64,000 nucleotides of DNA, taken from Epinephelus fuscoguttatus (taxonomy: Eukaryota > Chordata > Actinopteri > Perciformes > Serranidae). Below are positions 22,661-35,100 of this stretch, piece by piece. Within the stretch, counting starts at the first letter, position 1. Every line of letters begins with the position of its first letter. The translations under genes and the position numbers were made by a program. Under the pieces are notes generated by a model that did no database searches, was not told the origin of the DNA, and was given only the letters and a program-made list of their open reading frames with translations. The stretch lies in NCBI RefSeq assembly GCF_011397635.1, contig NC_064755.1:39290059-39354058 (forward strand), written 5' to 3'.

Positions 22661-24860
22661 GCAGTAGGCTTTAACAAAACAATAGACAGATGATGCAGCT
22701 GTGCCTCACGTCATATGTAATTAACATCACTTTAAAATGATGGCTCTGAAGCAAGGATGTCTCATCTTGTTAATGCCTGTCCACTGGGTGGGACTAAGAT
22801 GTGAGGAGAGGAGGTGAGAGGGGAAATAGAGAATGTACAAACTAGGAAATAGGAAAGGCTTCTAGGTTTATATTGTTTGTCCTTTTTTTTTTTTTTTTTT
22901 TTTAAATTCTTATGTTACTGATGTTTTTCTAGAAAAATGTATTTTATTTGTGTGAAATGTTTATTATCTACATCAGCAATAAACATGTAAAATGAATATT
23001 AACAGTAATCTATATATATTTATCTTGAAAAATACATCTGTAGGGATGAAATAATGGCAAACAGGAAACCGGGATGGAAGAGGAATGAGGTTTTGCTGCT
23101 GGTGGTCGAAGTCCACTAAAGGAAACAGATAAGAATGAGAATTAAGATTAATATCAAACAATATGAATAGAAAGTCCAAGAGTTTCATAAGAGTTAGAAA
23201 GATGAAACTTACAGAACAGATTCTATAGTGTCTCAGAGTATTGATAGAAAATTTGTGTACAGGAGAGGTAACTGGATCGGCTGTGACAGAAAGCTTCAGA
23301 GAAGACGCAGTTGGCTTCTTGTCATCTGAAGTTAAGGCACAGTTTACAACCAAGAGCAGGACTTTAGATCTATTGTGAACTATAAAATGGTGCTGTAAAA
23401 AGAAGCTGCGCAGGAGTTCATTGTTTCATTGTTTGTTGACCTTAAGTCATCTACATATGAAGCTCCAGGATGAGGTGTGATGTTTAATTTGTTGATGTGT
23501 AACTCTGTGTGACTCTGCAACACATTCATACTGTTAACTGAACAAACAGGCATCACATCCTGCAGCAGCCTTTTTATTGTTCCTGTAAGTGAACACAACA
23601 TGACCTTTACTGACTGAATGCACCAACCTGCAGTGTATTATGGGATCCAGGGAGCAGCTCAGCAGAACTATCAAAGGAATATTTCACCCTTCAACCATGA
23701 CCATTTGTGTATCTATTACTCACCCTGTGTTTATGCTGAATTCTTGCAGAAAACTGTATTTTTCTTTCATGCCTCCACGGTGAATGAAAAATCCAAAAAC
23801 AGGAAATTATTGATGAATTGAAGTAAGAGGATCAGGTTTAACAACAGCATATCAAAACATCCATTTACAAACTCTCACACAACTCATATAGAACCCAGTA
23901 TAATCAAAGTCTAATTTATCCAGTCGTGCTCACTACTTCCCAAACAGGCAGCCCTCTCTGATAGGAAACTGTCTTGAAAATGAAATTAATCGATGCTCTC
24001 TTCAAAGCCAGACTCTATTAACAAAAACAGTAATTTTACCTTGCTGAACACAGGAGCTGCTGATCTACCACTGCATCGATCAGTTAGTTTGATTAAGTTA
24101 TTGTGTGACTTTGGTGAATCCAAAGTAACCCTTTAGAACACTAAAGTCACACAATAACACAAATTAACTACCTGATTGAGGCAAAATTAGTTTCAAAACA
24201 TAAATACAAATGTTTTACAGATACAATATACTGCATACTTCACACTGATACAGCAAGACACACAAATTGCACATCAACAAGACTAAACAAGACAACAGTA
24301 TTTTTCTAAACCACTCTAAAGCTGCAGGTCATCATCATTATGCATCATTATTAAATCTATAAAATTAGGTTTTCTAATTTTCCAGTTCCAACAAGAGCAT
24401 GAAAAGGAAGAAAATCCAAAGTTATCAGTTGTTGTGCTATTTTAGATGTAATTCTTCTGTGCTTCCTTGCAGACAGTAAATAAGATAGGCTATTTAAATA
24501 TATCACCAGGGGCTCTGGGAAATCTTTAAACTATTTTCTGACATCCTAGGACTGAAAGATTAATTGATTTATCTGGTAAATAATCTACAGATTTGTCAAA
24601 CATAAAAATTTTAATTAGTTGCAGCAGCCCTCATCATTTTAAATTCTTTTAAAAAGTATATGATCTGTATTTATTCTATAGGCTACAGAGCTGTTTTTTT
24701 ATTTTACACTCCTTCATGAGCTGAAATAATGATAGATGGCCACAATGCAGACTGTGTAAATAAATAATTGTCACGTTCATGTATTTATAATTTGCATTAT
24801 TAAATCAAGCCTTTTAAAACATTTATTTTACTGTGAAACATTCACTAATTTTTATTTTAG
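22661..24860. other. Intergenic stretch between FAM3 gene and actr6
   Basis: AT-rich, with a poly-T run at about 22880-22902 and an AATAAA at 22977 that might end the FAM3 transcript. Pieces near 24548-24630 look like worn hAT MITE ends (GACTGAAAGATTAATTGATT). No gene was found. Confidence 0.45.
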
Positions 24861-24944
24861 ATGAGCAGATTTTTACGGAGGAACAGAACTAGGCGAGACT
24901 TGTTTCCGTCCGAACACTTTTGTAACAGGACTCAGAGCCTCGTA

Positions 24945-25050
24945 TTTGATTGGCTACAACAGCCGCGAAGAAACGGAGGACAAGACCTCATTGGTTGCTT
25001 TACAGCGTTACGTTTTCCGGAAACAGACAAAAGAAGGAGCTGATTGGTGG
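24945..25050 (+). promoter_or_regulatory. actr6: actr6 promoter with three inverted CCAAT boxes
   Basis: ATTGG cores at 24949-24953 (GATTGGC), 24990-24994 (CATTGGTT) and 25043-25047 (GATTGGTGGG) lie within 230 bp of the actr6 ATG, spaced 41 and 53 bp. Multiple CCAAT boxes are typical NF-Y sites of housekeeping promoters. The surrounding DNA is richer in GC and CpG than its flanks. The transcription start itself was not identified. Confidence 0.6.
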
Positions 25051-25070
25051 GACGAGTCAATGAAGTTTTA

Positions 25071-25186
25071 ATGGCGCAGCGGTGTTTTCCAACAGAGTAG
25101 ACATGAGTTGTGTTTTATTAATTGTGAAATAAATTTGCCTCGTTCATTTTATGTGGTTAATACAGGAAATAAAATGGCCACGTTAG
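25071..25186 (+). promoter_or_regulatory. Three upstream ORFs before the actr6 start
   Basis: Short frames begin at 25071 (ATGGCGCAGCGG, 9 aa, stop 25098-25100), 25103 (9 aa) and 25151 (11 aa). The third, ATGTGGTTAATACAG, runs past the main ATG at 25174 in another frame and ends at 25184-25186. They matter only if the transcript starts upstream of them. A possible acceptor (TTAATACAG, before 25166) could remove them by splicing. Confidence 0.4.
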
Positions 25187-28100
25187 TTCTGGACAACGGA
25201 GCCTACACGGCGAAGATAGGATACAGTCAAGAGAAAGTCAGGTAGGTTCAGTTATGTTAGCATGGTGGCTAACATTACTGCTAATCATAATAAACGGTCG
25301 GTCCAGCCAGCTAAACAAGTTTTAAACAAGTCCGCCTGTAAGAATCTGTAATATAGCGTTACAATATACTTATACAATAACGTTAACGTTACGCATCCCC
25401 GTCTGAGGTAACACTGTTCCGTTCTTGTACGTTACGTAGAAACAGTAACGCCAAACTCCACTGAAAATCAGTCGGTTTCATGTTTTTCTGTGTTTTTAAA
25501 TAAACATCCGCAAGATGCAGAACATCAGTTACGACCTAATATGAAGCTTCAAGGCTCAAACTGAAATTCGGCTGATGATGAATACACAAAGAGGCTGTTA
25601 TTCCAGAAATATCTTAGAGTTGTAACAGGGTATCTTAGGTTTTTTTGTTTTAAATGCTTTTGTTAGACATCTGGTATGGTGTGGCGTGGAAAAACAACTT
25701 GTGTTCATTATAATGTCAGCGATATTATTCCATTTATTGGGGATCTTGCAATATAGACAGGTGAAAGTAAAAGTATTCATTATGCAGAATGCCCCCATTT
25801 CAGAATATTGTATATTATTGGATTATAATTATTGTTTAATTACTTTATATACTGCTGGGTTGATTAACTTATAATAATACATCAAAATGTATTTAATAAC
25901 TGTATTCATTATCTAAATCTGCAAATTAACTTGTAACTAAAGATGTTAGACACATGTAGTAGAGTAGAAGTGTAAAGTAGCATAAAGTGGAATTACTTAC
26001 CAGTACTGCAAAGTTGTATACAGTACGTAAATGTACTTAGTTACATTCCACTGCTGATCACCGGATACACACAGCCTTAATTGCTTGCTGATAGTAAAGG
26101 CAGCGCGGGGACATCAGAGCAAACCCATCTACTGTGTATTTATTGCTATCCTTATCATCCAGTTATCAGATCACAAAGTCTTCTTCTTCCTCTCTTTCTT
26201 CCTCAGCGTCATCCCAAACTGCCAGTTTCGCTCCAAGACGTCCAGATTAAAAACCTTCACAGCCAATCAGCTCGATGAGATCAAAGATCCTTCAGGTCTC
26301 TTTTACATCCTCCCCTTCCAGAAGGTGAGAGAGTGTAACCACATGTGGAGGCTGCGGGTCACATCTGGGCAGGTTTTTAATAGTTCCATGTGTCATCTCC
26401 TGCTCTTTCTCCTCAGGGTTATCTCGTCAACTGGGATGTCCAGAGGAAAGTGTGGGATCATCTGTTTGGAAAGGAGATGTTTAAGGTTTATACTTTGCTT
26501 TGTTTTTCTTCGCTTTTTGTGTGGAAATATGGGAAATATTTTTAATCACTTTGTCAACTCATCTAATCTGATTTCATCGCCTCCTCCTCTGCTGGTGGTT
26601 CTGTGTGTTCTGGGACCAGGTGGAGTTTGCAGACACCAGTGTCATCATCACCGAGCCGTACTTCAACTTCTCTTCCATTCAGGAGTCGATGAATGAGATC
26701 CTCTTTGAGGAGTACCAGTTCCAGTCAGCTCTCAGAATAAATGGTGAGTTGAATTGGACACTCGACAAATGTAGATGGAGACAGCACTTCCTGCTCAGGT
26801 TCTATACCACCAGATTTTTTAGTTTTTCAAACTTGAAGTCGTCCATTAATGCTGACTCAAGTCACGTCACTTGAGGTCATTTATCAGACTTCACACAGCA
26901 CCCTCTGGAGTCACTAACGCTGCAATCACATGGAATCAGGCAGATGAACAACACCTTCTGGACGGATCAGGAAAAACAAACAAAAAGTCCAATGTAATGG
27001 CAGGACGGCAAAACGAAACATGCATGACAACATGCTGCGATGGCGGTCATGTTGTTTACAAAAAATGAAATAGAATAATTAAATAAATTATTTTGTTTGT
27101 ATTATTTTACGTAATTATTCTACTCATGCATGTAGCTATAAAATGCAGATTCTTGTCATCCAGATCACTCATGTTTTCTTCCTGTGTGAGGGAGCTAATG
27201 GTCCATTATAACATCCAGTTGTAAATTCTGTCCTGGAGGACGGAAATAATTTTTAATTTTTTTAATTTGAGTGGCAGTGCCATCTTCTGTTACCATTGCC
27301 AGTATTCTCTGCTGTCTTTGCTTAATTTTATTGTCCTGCTTCCGTCCACTAAAATGAATCTGATTTGCTATCTACCGTCTGCCTGAATCCATGTTAAAGC
27401 AACATTAAGGCTTTTTACTACGTTTAAAACATGTAGTAGAACTGATGTGGAAAAAACAGAGTCCCAGAGTTCCCCTTAAAAGGAAAAGTGCACTCTAATT
27501 TTCTTAAACACCACTGTATTTAAAAAAGGCAACACATCTCTCATTACTGGGTCTGTTTTTTTGTTTGTAGTGGGTTTGTTTTCTTAATACTGTAAAATAT
27601 GTTACATACCATGTTTGGGATTTGAGGTCAGTCCCTCAGAATTAATGGTAGAAGCTTCTTTCCCAGAGTCACTGATGTCCAACAATCACACACAGACTGA
27701 TCCTTCAGTAGTTTGAAATGTTTACCTAGCTTCTTTTGCCTGCTCTTGTGAATGTAGTTTTTCTGGATTCCTCTGTGTGGCAGATGTTAGCTGTGTGTTA
27801 ATACTCCGCTGAATTTATGTTGTGTGTCCTCCAGCGGGCTCTCTCAGCGCTCATCACTACTTCCACACTAAACCGTCAGAGCTCTGTTGTTTGGTGGTCG
27901 ACAGCGGCTTCTCCTTCACCCATATCGCCCCCTACTGCCGCAGCAAGAAGATGAATGAGGGCATCCGCAGGTCAGAGCACTGAAGCAATCATCATTCACC
28001 TGCATAACAACAACAACATGAGCTAATGGTTTATTTGACCTTCCAGGATCAACGTAGGAGGGAAGCTGCTGACCAACCACCTGAAGGAGATCATTTCATA

Positions 28101-30132
28101 TCGGTAAGTTCACCTCACTGTCAGCTGTTAGAAATCACGTTATTTCCACTTCTAAGTTATTGATCAGAGGACAATATAATCTGTAGATGGCAGAGCTGCA
28201 GCTCTTTTCATGAAGTTCATAAAGAATCTGTCTCTCCCTTCCAGGCAACTACACGTCATGGATGAAACTCATGTAATTAACCAAGTAAAAGAAGATGTCT
28301 GCTATGTCTCACAGCAGTTTTACAAAGACATGGAGATCTCACAGTAAGAAAACACACACAGCAGATTGAACCAAACTTCTAACAGTTTCTTCTTCATATT
28401 TTTTAATGAGCTTTTGTTGAAGCCACTAAGTAGGATTTGTTATTTGGCAGCTGCTGGAACAGATGTTGTCTAGCTGTTGATCAGCTGTCAGTCACTGAAC
28501 CATCATTTACTGTCTAGAAATCTAGACAGCCTTTATTGTCATTACGTAGGAATAAAACAAAACGAGTTGTGACACTCAAGTGATGCATTCCACTAAAGAA
28601 CATAAAAACATAAGACACAGGACATTCAGTGAGGATAAAAATGACAGCTGGTTAGCTTAGCTTCGCACAAAGACTGGAAATGGGGGGACACAGCTAGCCT
28701 GGCTCTGCCCAAAGGTAACAAAATCCACCTGCCAGCTCCTCTAAAGCTCACTGACCAACATTCTGTATCTTTTTTTTTGTTTCATCCATACAAAAAATAA
28801 AATGTAAAGGCAAGTCTATTTTATTTATGCAGCCCAAAATTACATTTTTAGTCTCACCATACTTTATTGAGTTAATATGCTGAAGTGACCCCTGCAAATA
28901 TGTCAGTTTCCCCGTTGGACTCGACCAACTTCTGCTGCTAAAAACATACTTGTGATGAAGCACTTTCTTTATTCTCGAATCTGAGTTCACATCGTCTGCC
29001 AGTTTTCCTGCAGCATTTCATCATGAAGTCCCTGATGAAAATATTTAATGGCATTTGTTCTGTTGTCAGGTTGAAGGGGGAGGAAAACACCGTGGTGAGG
29101 GATTATGTTCTTCCAGATTTCAGCTCCATCAAAAAAGGCTTCTGCAAGGTGAGAGAACATTTTAAGTATTTGTCATTGTGGATACGGAGTGATGAGTCCT
29201 GACCTGACGCCTCCTTTGGTGAACATGGCTGCTGTCCTCATTGTTCCTCCTCTTTTGTCCTCCAGCCACAAGAGGAGATGGTCTTCAGTGGAAAGTACAA
29301 GACCGGAGAGCAGATCCTGAGGTTGAGCAACGAGCGCTTTGCTGTTCCTGAGATGCTCTTCCATCCATCTGACATTGGTATCCAGGAGATGGGCATCCCA
29401 GAGGCCATCGTGCACTCCATCCAGTCCCTGCCAGAGGGTCAGCTGAGTTTCCTGTTGCTTAGAATCACACCTCATTTATTTCATTTGTCCTTGTGTAGTG
29501 CACATGATCACCAATAACTAGCTAACAGTGTTTTCTGCCATCAGAGATGCAGGCCCACTTCTACCAGAACATCGTCCTGACTGGAGGAAACACTTTGTTT
29601 CAAGGCTACAGAGAGCGACTGGAGGCAGAACTGCGATCGCTTGCCCCCGCCCACCTCCCCGTGTCTGTACTGCAACCTGCAAAGTAAGTTCAGCTTGATT
29701 TATGGTGGTATGTTAAGGGGTTGAGACACAGAATACATAGCATAGCATATATGCACATAGCAGCTGGATGTGCTCCTCCTCAAAAATGTAACTGCACTTT
29801 TACACATGGTGTATGTGATGATAAATTTGTGGAGGACTCTTAAAGAAGTTAAAGAAAGACCTTCAGTGATATGAGTAGGCCATCATCACTTTTTATCACA
29901 AAGTAAAGAATGTAAATTGTCCCTGTGGGGAATACAATAAAAGCACGAGTTAAACTTAAACATTAACTTGTCATTAATGGTATTTACTGTTTTCTCCTGC
30001 AGTCCGATCTGTTACTCATGGGAAGGAGGGAAGCTGTTGGCCCACAGTCCGGACTACGACGAGATCATCGTGACACGAGACGACTACGAAGAGAATGGAC
30101 ATTTTATTTGTGAAGAAAAGTTTGATATTTGA
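25174..30132 (+). CDS. actr6: Actin-related protein 6 (11 exons, 396 aa)
   Basis: Coding exons: 25174-25241, 26207-26324, 26417-26485, 26620-26743, 27835-27970, 28047-28103, 28245-28343, 29070-29148, 29266-29437, 29545-29683, 30003-30132. All are flanked by AG and GT, and the frame runs from ATG to TGA for exactly the 396 aa usual for vertebrate ACTR6. The actin fold is plain: phosphate-1 loop LVLDNGAYTAKIGYS at residues 4-18, phosphate-2 loop VVDSGFSFTHIAPY in the fifth exon, and LTGGNTLFQGYRERL with the adenosine-binding loop in the tenth. ACTR6 (yeast Arp6) is a nuclear subunit of the SRCAP/SWR1 remodeller that loads H2A.Z, and also binds HP1. No frameshift or missing exon was seen. No canonical AATAAA was found close downstream. 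Confidence 0.97.
25740..26056 (-). repeat. Interspersed repeat of the TACTTAAGTATTTCC type (minus orientation)
   Basis: The stretch has GAAAGTAAAAGTATTCATTATGC, AGAATGCCCCCATTTC and, at its end, TACGTAAATGTACTTAGTTACATTCCACTG. The inverse text appears at 32385-33110 (GGGCATTCTGCACAATGAGTACTT) and 62825-63310. These are copies of one common teleost non-coding transposon family; its class is not assigned. Confidence 0.6.
28510..28800. repeat. Two abutting interspersed repeat pieces in actr6 intron
   Basis: 28510-28560 resembles a worn LINE 3' tail (CAGCCTTTATTGTCATTACG). 28650-28775 carries the familiar fish block TTAGCTTAGCTTCGCACAAA, GACTGGAAATGGGGGGACAC, CAGCTAGCCTGGCTCTGCCC and CCAGCTCCTCTAAAGCTCAC. 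The last block recurs at 47458-47480 inside a RING-gene intron. Neither has coding capacity. Confidence 0.6.
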
Positions 30133-31840
30133 CTGAAGTGAAACTCTTCGCTGCAGATTGTTTCTGCATCGTCACAGACGTGAAAAACATCTTTATGGAT
30201 CAGAGCCATGAAAACCTGCAACTGATTGTTTATATCTGAGCTCTGATTCACTTACAGGACAAACAGGATCTGCCTTTAAAGTGCAGAATGAGTTCAAACA
30301 AGTAAAATATTTCTTTTTATACATGTGAATGTGCTGATTGTTTTTCTGACAGGTCAAAAGGTGGAGCCGGCAGACATTGTGGCCTCAAGCCCTTCATTTA
30401 TTATTGTTAGTCTGACATGACTTTTTGTTAAGACTGCTGTTAATTTTCTGATTTTAAAGTGTTACTGGAAATATTTCAACCGTCAATTACCATTTAAATA
30501 AGAGTTTTGTCCTGCATCTCTCCTAGTTTTTAATTCTTTGTTTCATTTTTTGGCAAATCTTTATCTTTAATTTTAGTAATATTTTCATGCCAAAATAAGA
30601 ATCGGTTGATATGAGCAACACAATACTTTTATTCACTAGCACATCTTACTGGCACATATATGTACTCCAGTTTCTCCTGTATTTTACCGAACATACCATT
30701 ACAGTTTATTTGATTGACAGTTGCAATCCAGTTCTATGTTGGAGCATTGGTCTGCAGACATTTCCGTGTGATGGATTTCTTGCTGGCAGTCAGAAGTATT
30801 TAAAGTTGTCCTAAGATTCAGTTTATTCTGGATTTTACGCAGTTAAAAAACTTGTTTAAAAAGTTTTTGGGGTGTTTTTGACACATATTGCGATATATTT
30901 ATTACCTTTTTCAACTGCAAATTATATTCCCAAAGGAAAACTTGGTCAACATCTGTTTTATCTAAGATGAAGTTTTCAGTCTGTTCATCTCACTTCAATC
31001 ATTTTTATTGCAGCAAATTACAGCTAGTGAACTGAAAAAGGAATTGATGTTATTATTTTAATAGGATATCTAAAGATAAATTGTCACTTGACAGTCATTG
31101 GTTGTCATAGATGCAATATCACTGCACAAAAATTCCAACAGTAAGCTGTATGGATCCCCCCCCCCATCATATACTGTAGTTTTTAGACATACTTCATGTA
31201 AAACATTTCATGGTTCCAGCTTCACAAACTTTTCCTTTGAATAATGGTAATAATTGTGATGTTTTGGTAATAATGATAAGGTTAAACAAACATTGTCTCC
31301 ACATCAACCAACTACATCCGTAAAATTCATGCTTATAGTCATAGAGTCATATGCTTATAGTACAACAGTCACAGTGGACATATTTTTTTTTTAATCCTTT
31401 AATTAGTGTTGGGATGGTTACTTTTGAAATGTATTCAGTTACAGATGACTAGTTACCCTGTTAAAAATATAAGTAATGTAACTTTTAATTACCTCATCAG
31501 AGTAATGTTATCACATTTGATTATTTTTCTAACAAATGTTTTAAACTGGACAATAAAGCTGAAAACGTCCAGAAATTCATTCACAGCAAAGCAACAGAAT
31601 GAATGTTAAATGATACAAATAAACTTTTCTCAGAAAAGAATATATTTTGATATAATCCCCAATGTAATCACCAGTATTATTATCAAAGATACTGTATTAT
31701 ATTGTTTATCCACCGTCTTTGTTATTATTAAGAACTATAATTAAGAGGCATATTTTTCTCATTTATTTTTTTGTAATTTAATGTTACTAGTACTTTAATT
31801 GCAGTGCAGGGCCTACAAAGTCCTGTTACTAATATAACCT
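30133..31840. other. actr6 3' flank and intergenic DNA
   Basis: AT-rich DNA without recognisable exon or RNA gene. It holds the actr6 3' UTR, whose end is unclear, and a run of C at 31157-31164. Confidence 0.45.
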
Positions 31841-31845
31841 TTTGT

Positions 31846-31853
31846 GGCGGGAA
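31846..31853 (+). promoter_or_regulatory. E2F-like site upstream of sycp3
   Basis: GGCGGGAA, in the context TTTTGTGGCGGGAATC, lies about 345 bp before the sycp3 ATG. The core matches E2F/E2F6 sites. Between it and the ATG are many GTTAGC/GCTAAC words, common in teleost 5' regions. Regulatory use is inferred from the motif only. Confidence 0.35.
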
Positions 31854-32196
31854 TCAAGCTAATGATCGATGACGCTAGCTCGGTTAGCTTAGCTCGGTTT
31901 AGCTTGTGTTGTGACCTGTTGTGACTAGTTGAGTCTGACTTCACTCAGAAAGTAATGCCAACGCTAGAAGTCTGAAGTGAAGTCCGTTTGATTTAAATAA
32001 TCAATCAAAACTTAATTGTGTTCGTCTGTTGGTGACATTTGTCGAACAGTAGCTACATCCGTTAGCAGCGAGTGCTAAACTAACGTTAGCTAACAGTTAG
32101 CTGGTTAGCATTAGCAGAATCGAGTTTGTGTTTTCTTGTTGAGAAGTTGAAGTGTAAGCTAGGTAACGTTAGCGTTAACGAAACCGGGCTGGAAGA

Positions 32197-35100
32197 ATGG
32201 CAACAAAAAGAGGACAGATGAAGAAAAAACACCCAGAAGAAAAAATGGATAAAAAAGTGTTTGATTTTGATCCAGAGGATGAAAAGAAAGAGCTGAGCGG
32301 CTCAGAGGACGATGCTAGAGAAGGTAACGTTAATCTTAGCTAATGTTCAGCCTGTAATGTAACAAAGCTAGGTAACATTATATGTACTCAGGTACTTGTA
32401 CTTGAGTATTTCCATTCTGTTCTGTGTTATACTCCATTACATGTCAGAGATATACCTTTTTACTGCATTTATTAGATTAATTTAGCAGATTCAGATTATT
32501 AATGAATCATATTTCAACTAATAACTGATGTATAATTACAAATTAAACTACTCAGCAGCATATACAGTAATTAAAATGAGCTCCATTTTTACCAGCTGCA
32601 ACATTAAGTGATGAACACATTAATGCGTCAGTAATTATAATCCAATAATACCTGTACTTTCCATGAATATTTCCATTTTATGCTACTTTATACTTCTACC
32701 CCACTACATGTCAGATGTAGTTGACTATTGTACTTTTTTTTACTGCATTTATTTGGTAAGTTTAGTTACTCTTCAGATTCACATTATCAATAAGTTACAA
32801 ATGTACATAAGCCAATAAATGATGATGTATTATCATAGATTAAACTACCCAGCACTTCATAAAGCGGGAAATTAGCCTCACCTTTTATAATACATTCTTG
32901 TCATATAATATATATTACTATGACATGGGCATTCTGCACAATGAGTACTTTTAGTTTTGGTACTTAAAGTATACTTTGATGCTAATACTTTTGTACTTTG
33001 TACTTAAGTAGGTAACATTTGGAATATAGGACTTGAAACAAAGTATTTCTACACTGTGATATTGCAAGTTTTACTTAAGTAAAAATCTTAGTGCTTATTT
33101 TACCACTGCTAATGTTAGCTTTTGACAGCTGTCTAGCAAAGAAAAAGACATTAACTTTGAATTTTTATGTCACAAGATGAAAATCCAATAATGGAGAAGT
33201 CGGCAAAGAAGAGACCTGCAGCTGACTTTGAAGAGGATGGGGCACCATGTGCTGTGGGGTATTATTACTGTTCTATTACAGCTTAATTGCTGCATGTATC
33301 ATGTATGCTGATTCTGTGCAGTAGCTGACATTTGTGTAGGCCAACTTAGTTACCTTCCTGCATATTTGTATGAAAGTGACCTTACTCTTTCTTTCCCTTT
33401 TTTCAGAAATGAGGTACAATCAATGTTGGAGAAATTCGGAGGTAAGCAGCTTTGTGCAGGTTTGTGCCTGTTTGTATTTGCTCTGGTTGGCTGGATATGA
33501 AACCTCAATATGTTTAGATTACTGATTATTTTAAAGTGTCCAAAGCATTAAATGTTGAAAAAGGTCAAATATTGTCACGTTAAGTTTGATACTGAAAGCT
33601 TTGGTTTTTTTTACCTACTTTTTGATCAGGTATTTATTAATTTTCATCATCAGTATTGGTGATTTTACACTCGTGTAGTTTTGTTACACTGAAATATTAG
33701 CAACAATATATATTAGCAGGTTGGTATTAATATGTTGTGAAATTAGGAAACATTGTGTTGTAAAACTTTTACTCAGCAAAGTAACATAATGCAAAAGTAT
33801 TGCTTTGGTGTGAGAGAAACTGTGACTACGTCCAGCTCTGTGCGGTGCTGTTATTTGCTTCCAGCTGATATCAGCAAAGTGATGCAGGCCAAGAAGAAAC
33901 GTCTGGAGAGTCTGACAAAGAACTACATGAAGGGAAGCCAACACAAACTGGAGCAGCTGTGGAACTCCTATCACGCCCAGAGGTTTGAAAACTGAAAAAA
34001 CCCTGATGAATTTATTTATATCTGTAGGAAATTAAGTCACTGCAATAGGGTAAAAGATAAGAACACAACTAAGACTTGCAATACCAGAATGTATGAAGAG
34101 GAAAATTAATAGTAAAGGCAGAAATGATAGAAGTAAGAGCATTATGAACGTAAATGAATAAAGGGCTAAAATTAATGATTATTTACAATCTTTTGATATC
34201 ATTTTTAATTCATAGATTTATCACAGCTCAGCATATGTATGTCAAATTGCTGTATTTGAAATATTTGTGTGTGTGTTTGCAGGCAGAAGATGACTCAGCA
34301 GTACTCCCAGCAAGTGTCCACAGCGCTGCAGCAGTGGGAGACCGAAGCCCAGCGAACTGAGGAGCAGGAGGAGAAGCTTAATGTTCGTTCACTTCCTTGT
34401 TTGACTGGTTAGATAGGTCCATAGCTTTAATGCTCTGTACTGCATTTAAAAGAAAATCCCCTCAGATCCTAGTTAGGATTAGATCTCATCCTCACATAAT
34501 TCTTCTAACTACATACACTTGACACTGAGGGGTTCACTGACATCTTGGGTCTGAATAATCACATGAATCTCTTCACAGGAAAAAGAGAGAACTCTGTTGA
34601 TGACTCTGATTTTACAAGTTGTTTTGCCTCTCTCTGTAGAATCTGTTCAGACAGCAGCAGAAGATCCTGCAGCAGGCCAGAGTGGTGCAGAACCAGAAAC
34701 TGAAGACTGTCAGAGAGCTGTATGAGCAGTTTGTGAAGGTCTGGCCTTTAAAATTTGCATTAAGGATGCCGCATGTTTTTATACATTCTGCTGACATCTG
34801 CAGAATTTTATTTGGCTGGCCACCTTAGTTAGAATCTTATCTGTGGCAAGCAGCGTTGCAAAGCTACTGATTTTTAAGGTGAAACTGCTTTATTCCATGT
34901 TTTTACTGGTTTAAATCACAAAGTTCATTTGTTTTGCAGAGGAGGAGACCTCTGTAGATATTTGGCTCCTGGTAAAACCTCCTAAACGTCTGGATCTTAA
35001 GTTATCAGACAAAAATGCAAGCACACATTAGCAGCTGCTAAGTTAGTGGCCCATCTCCAACATGCCACATAGCATCCATGATATACTGATTTATAATGTT

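Noticed and set aside
26085-26696. 203-aa plus-strand frame
   Set aside because: It runs through actr6 exons 2-4 and their introns in a shifted or partly shared frame; the spliced model explains the region.
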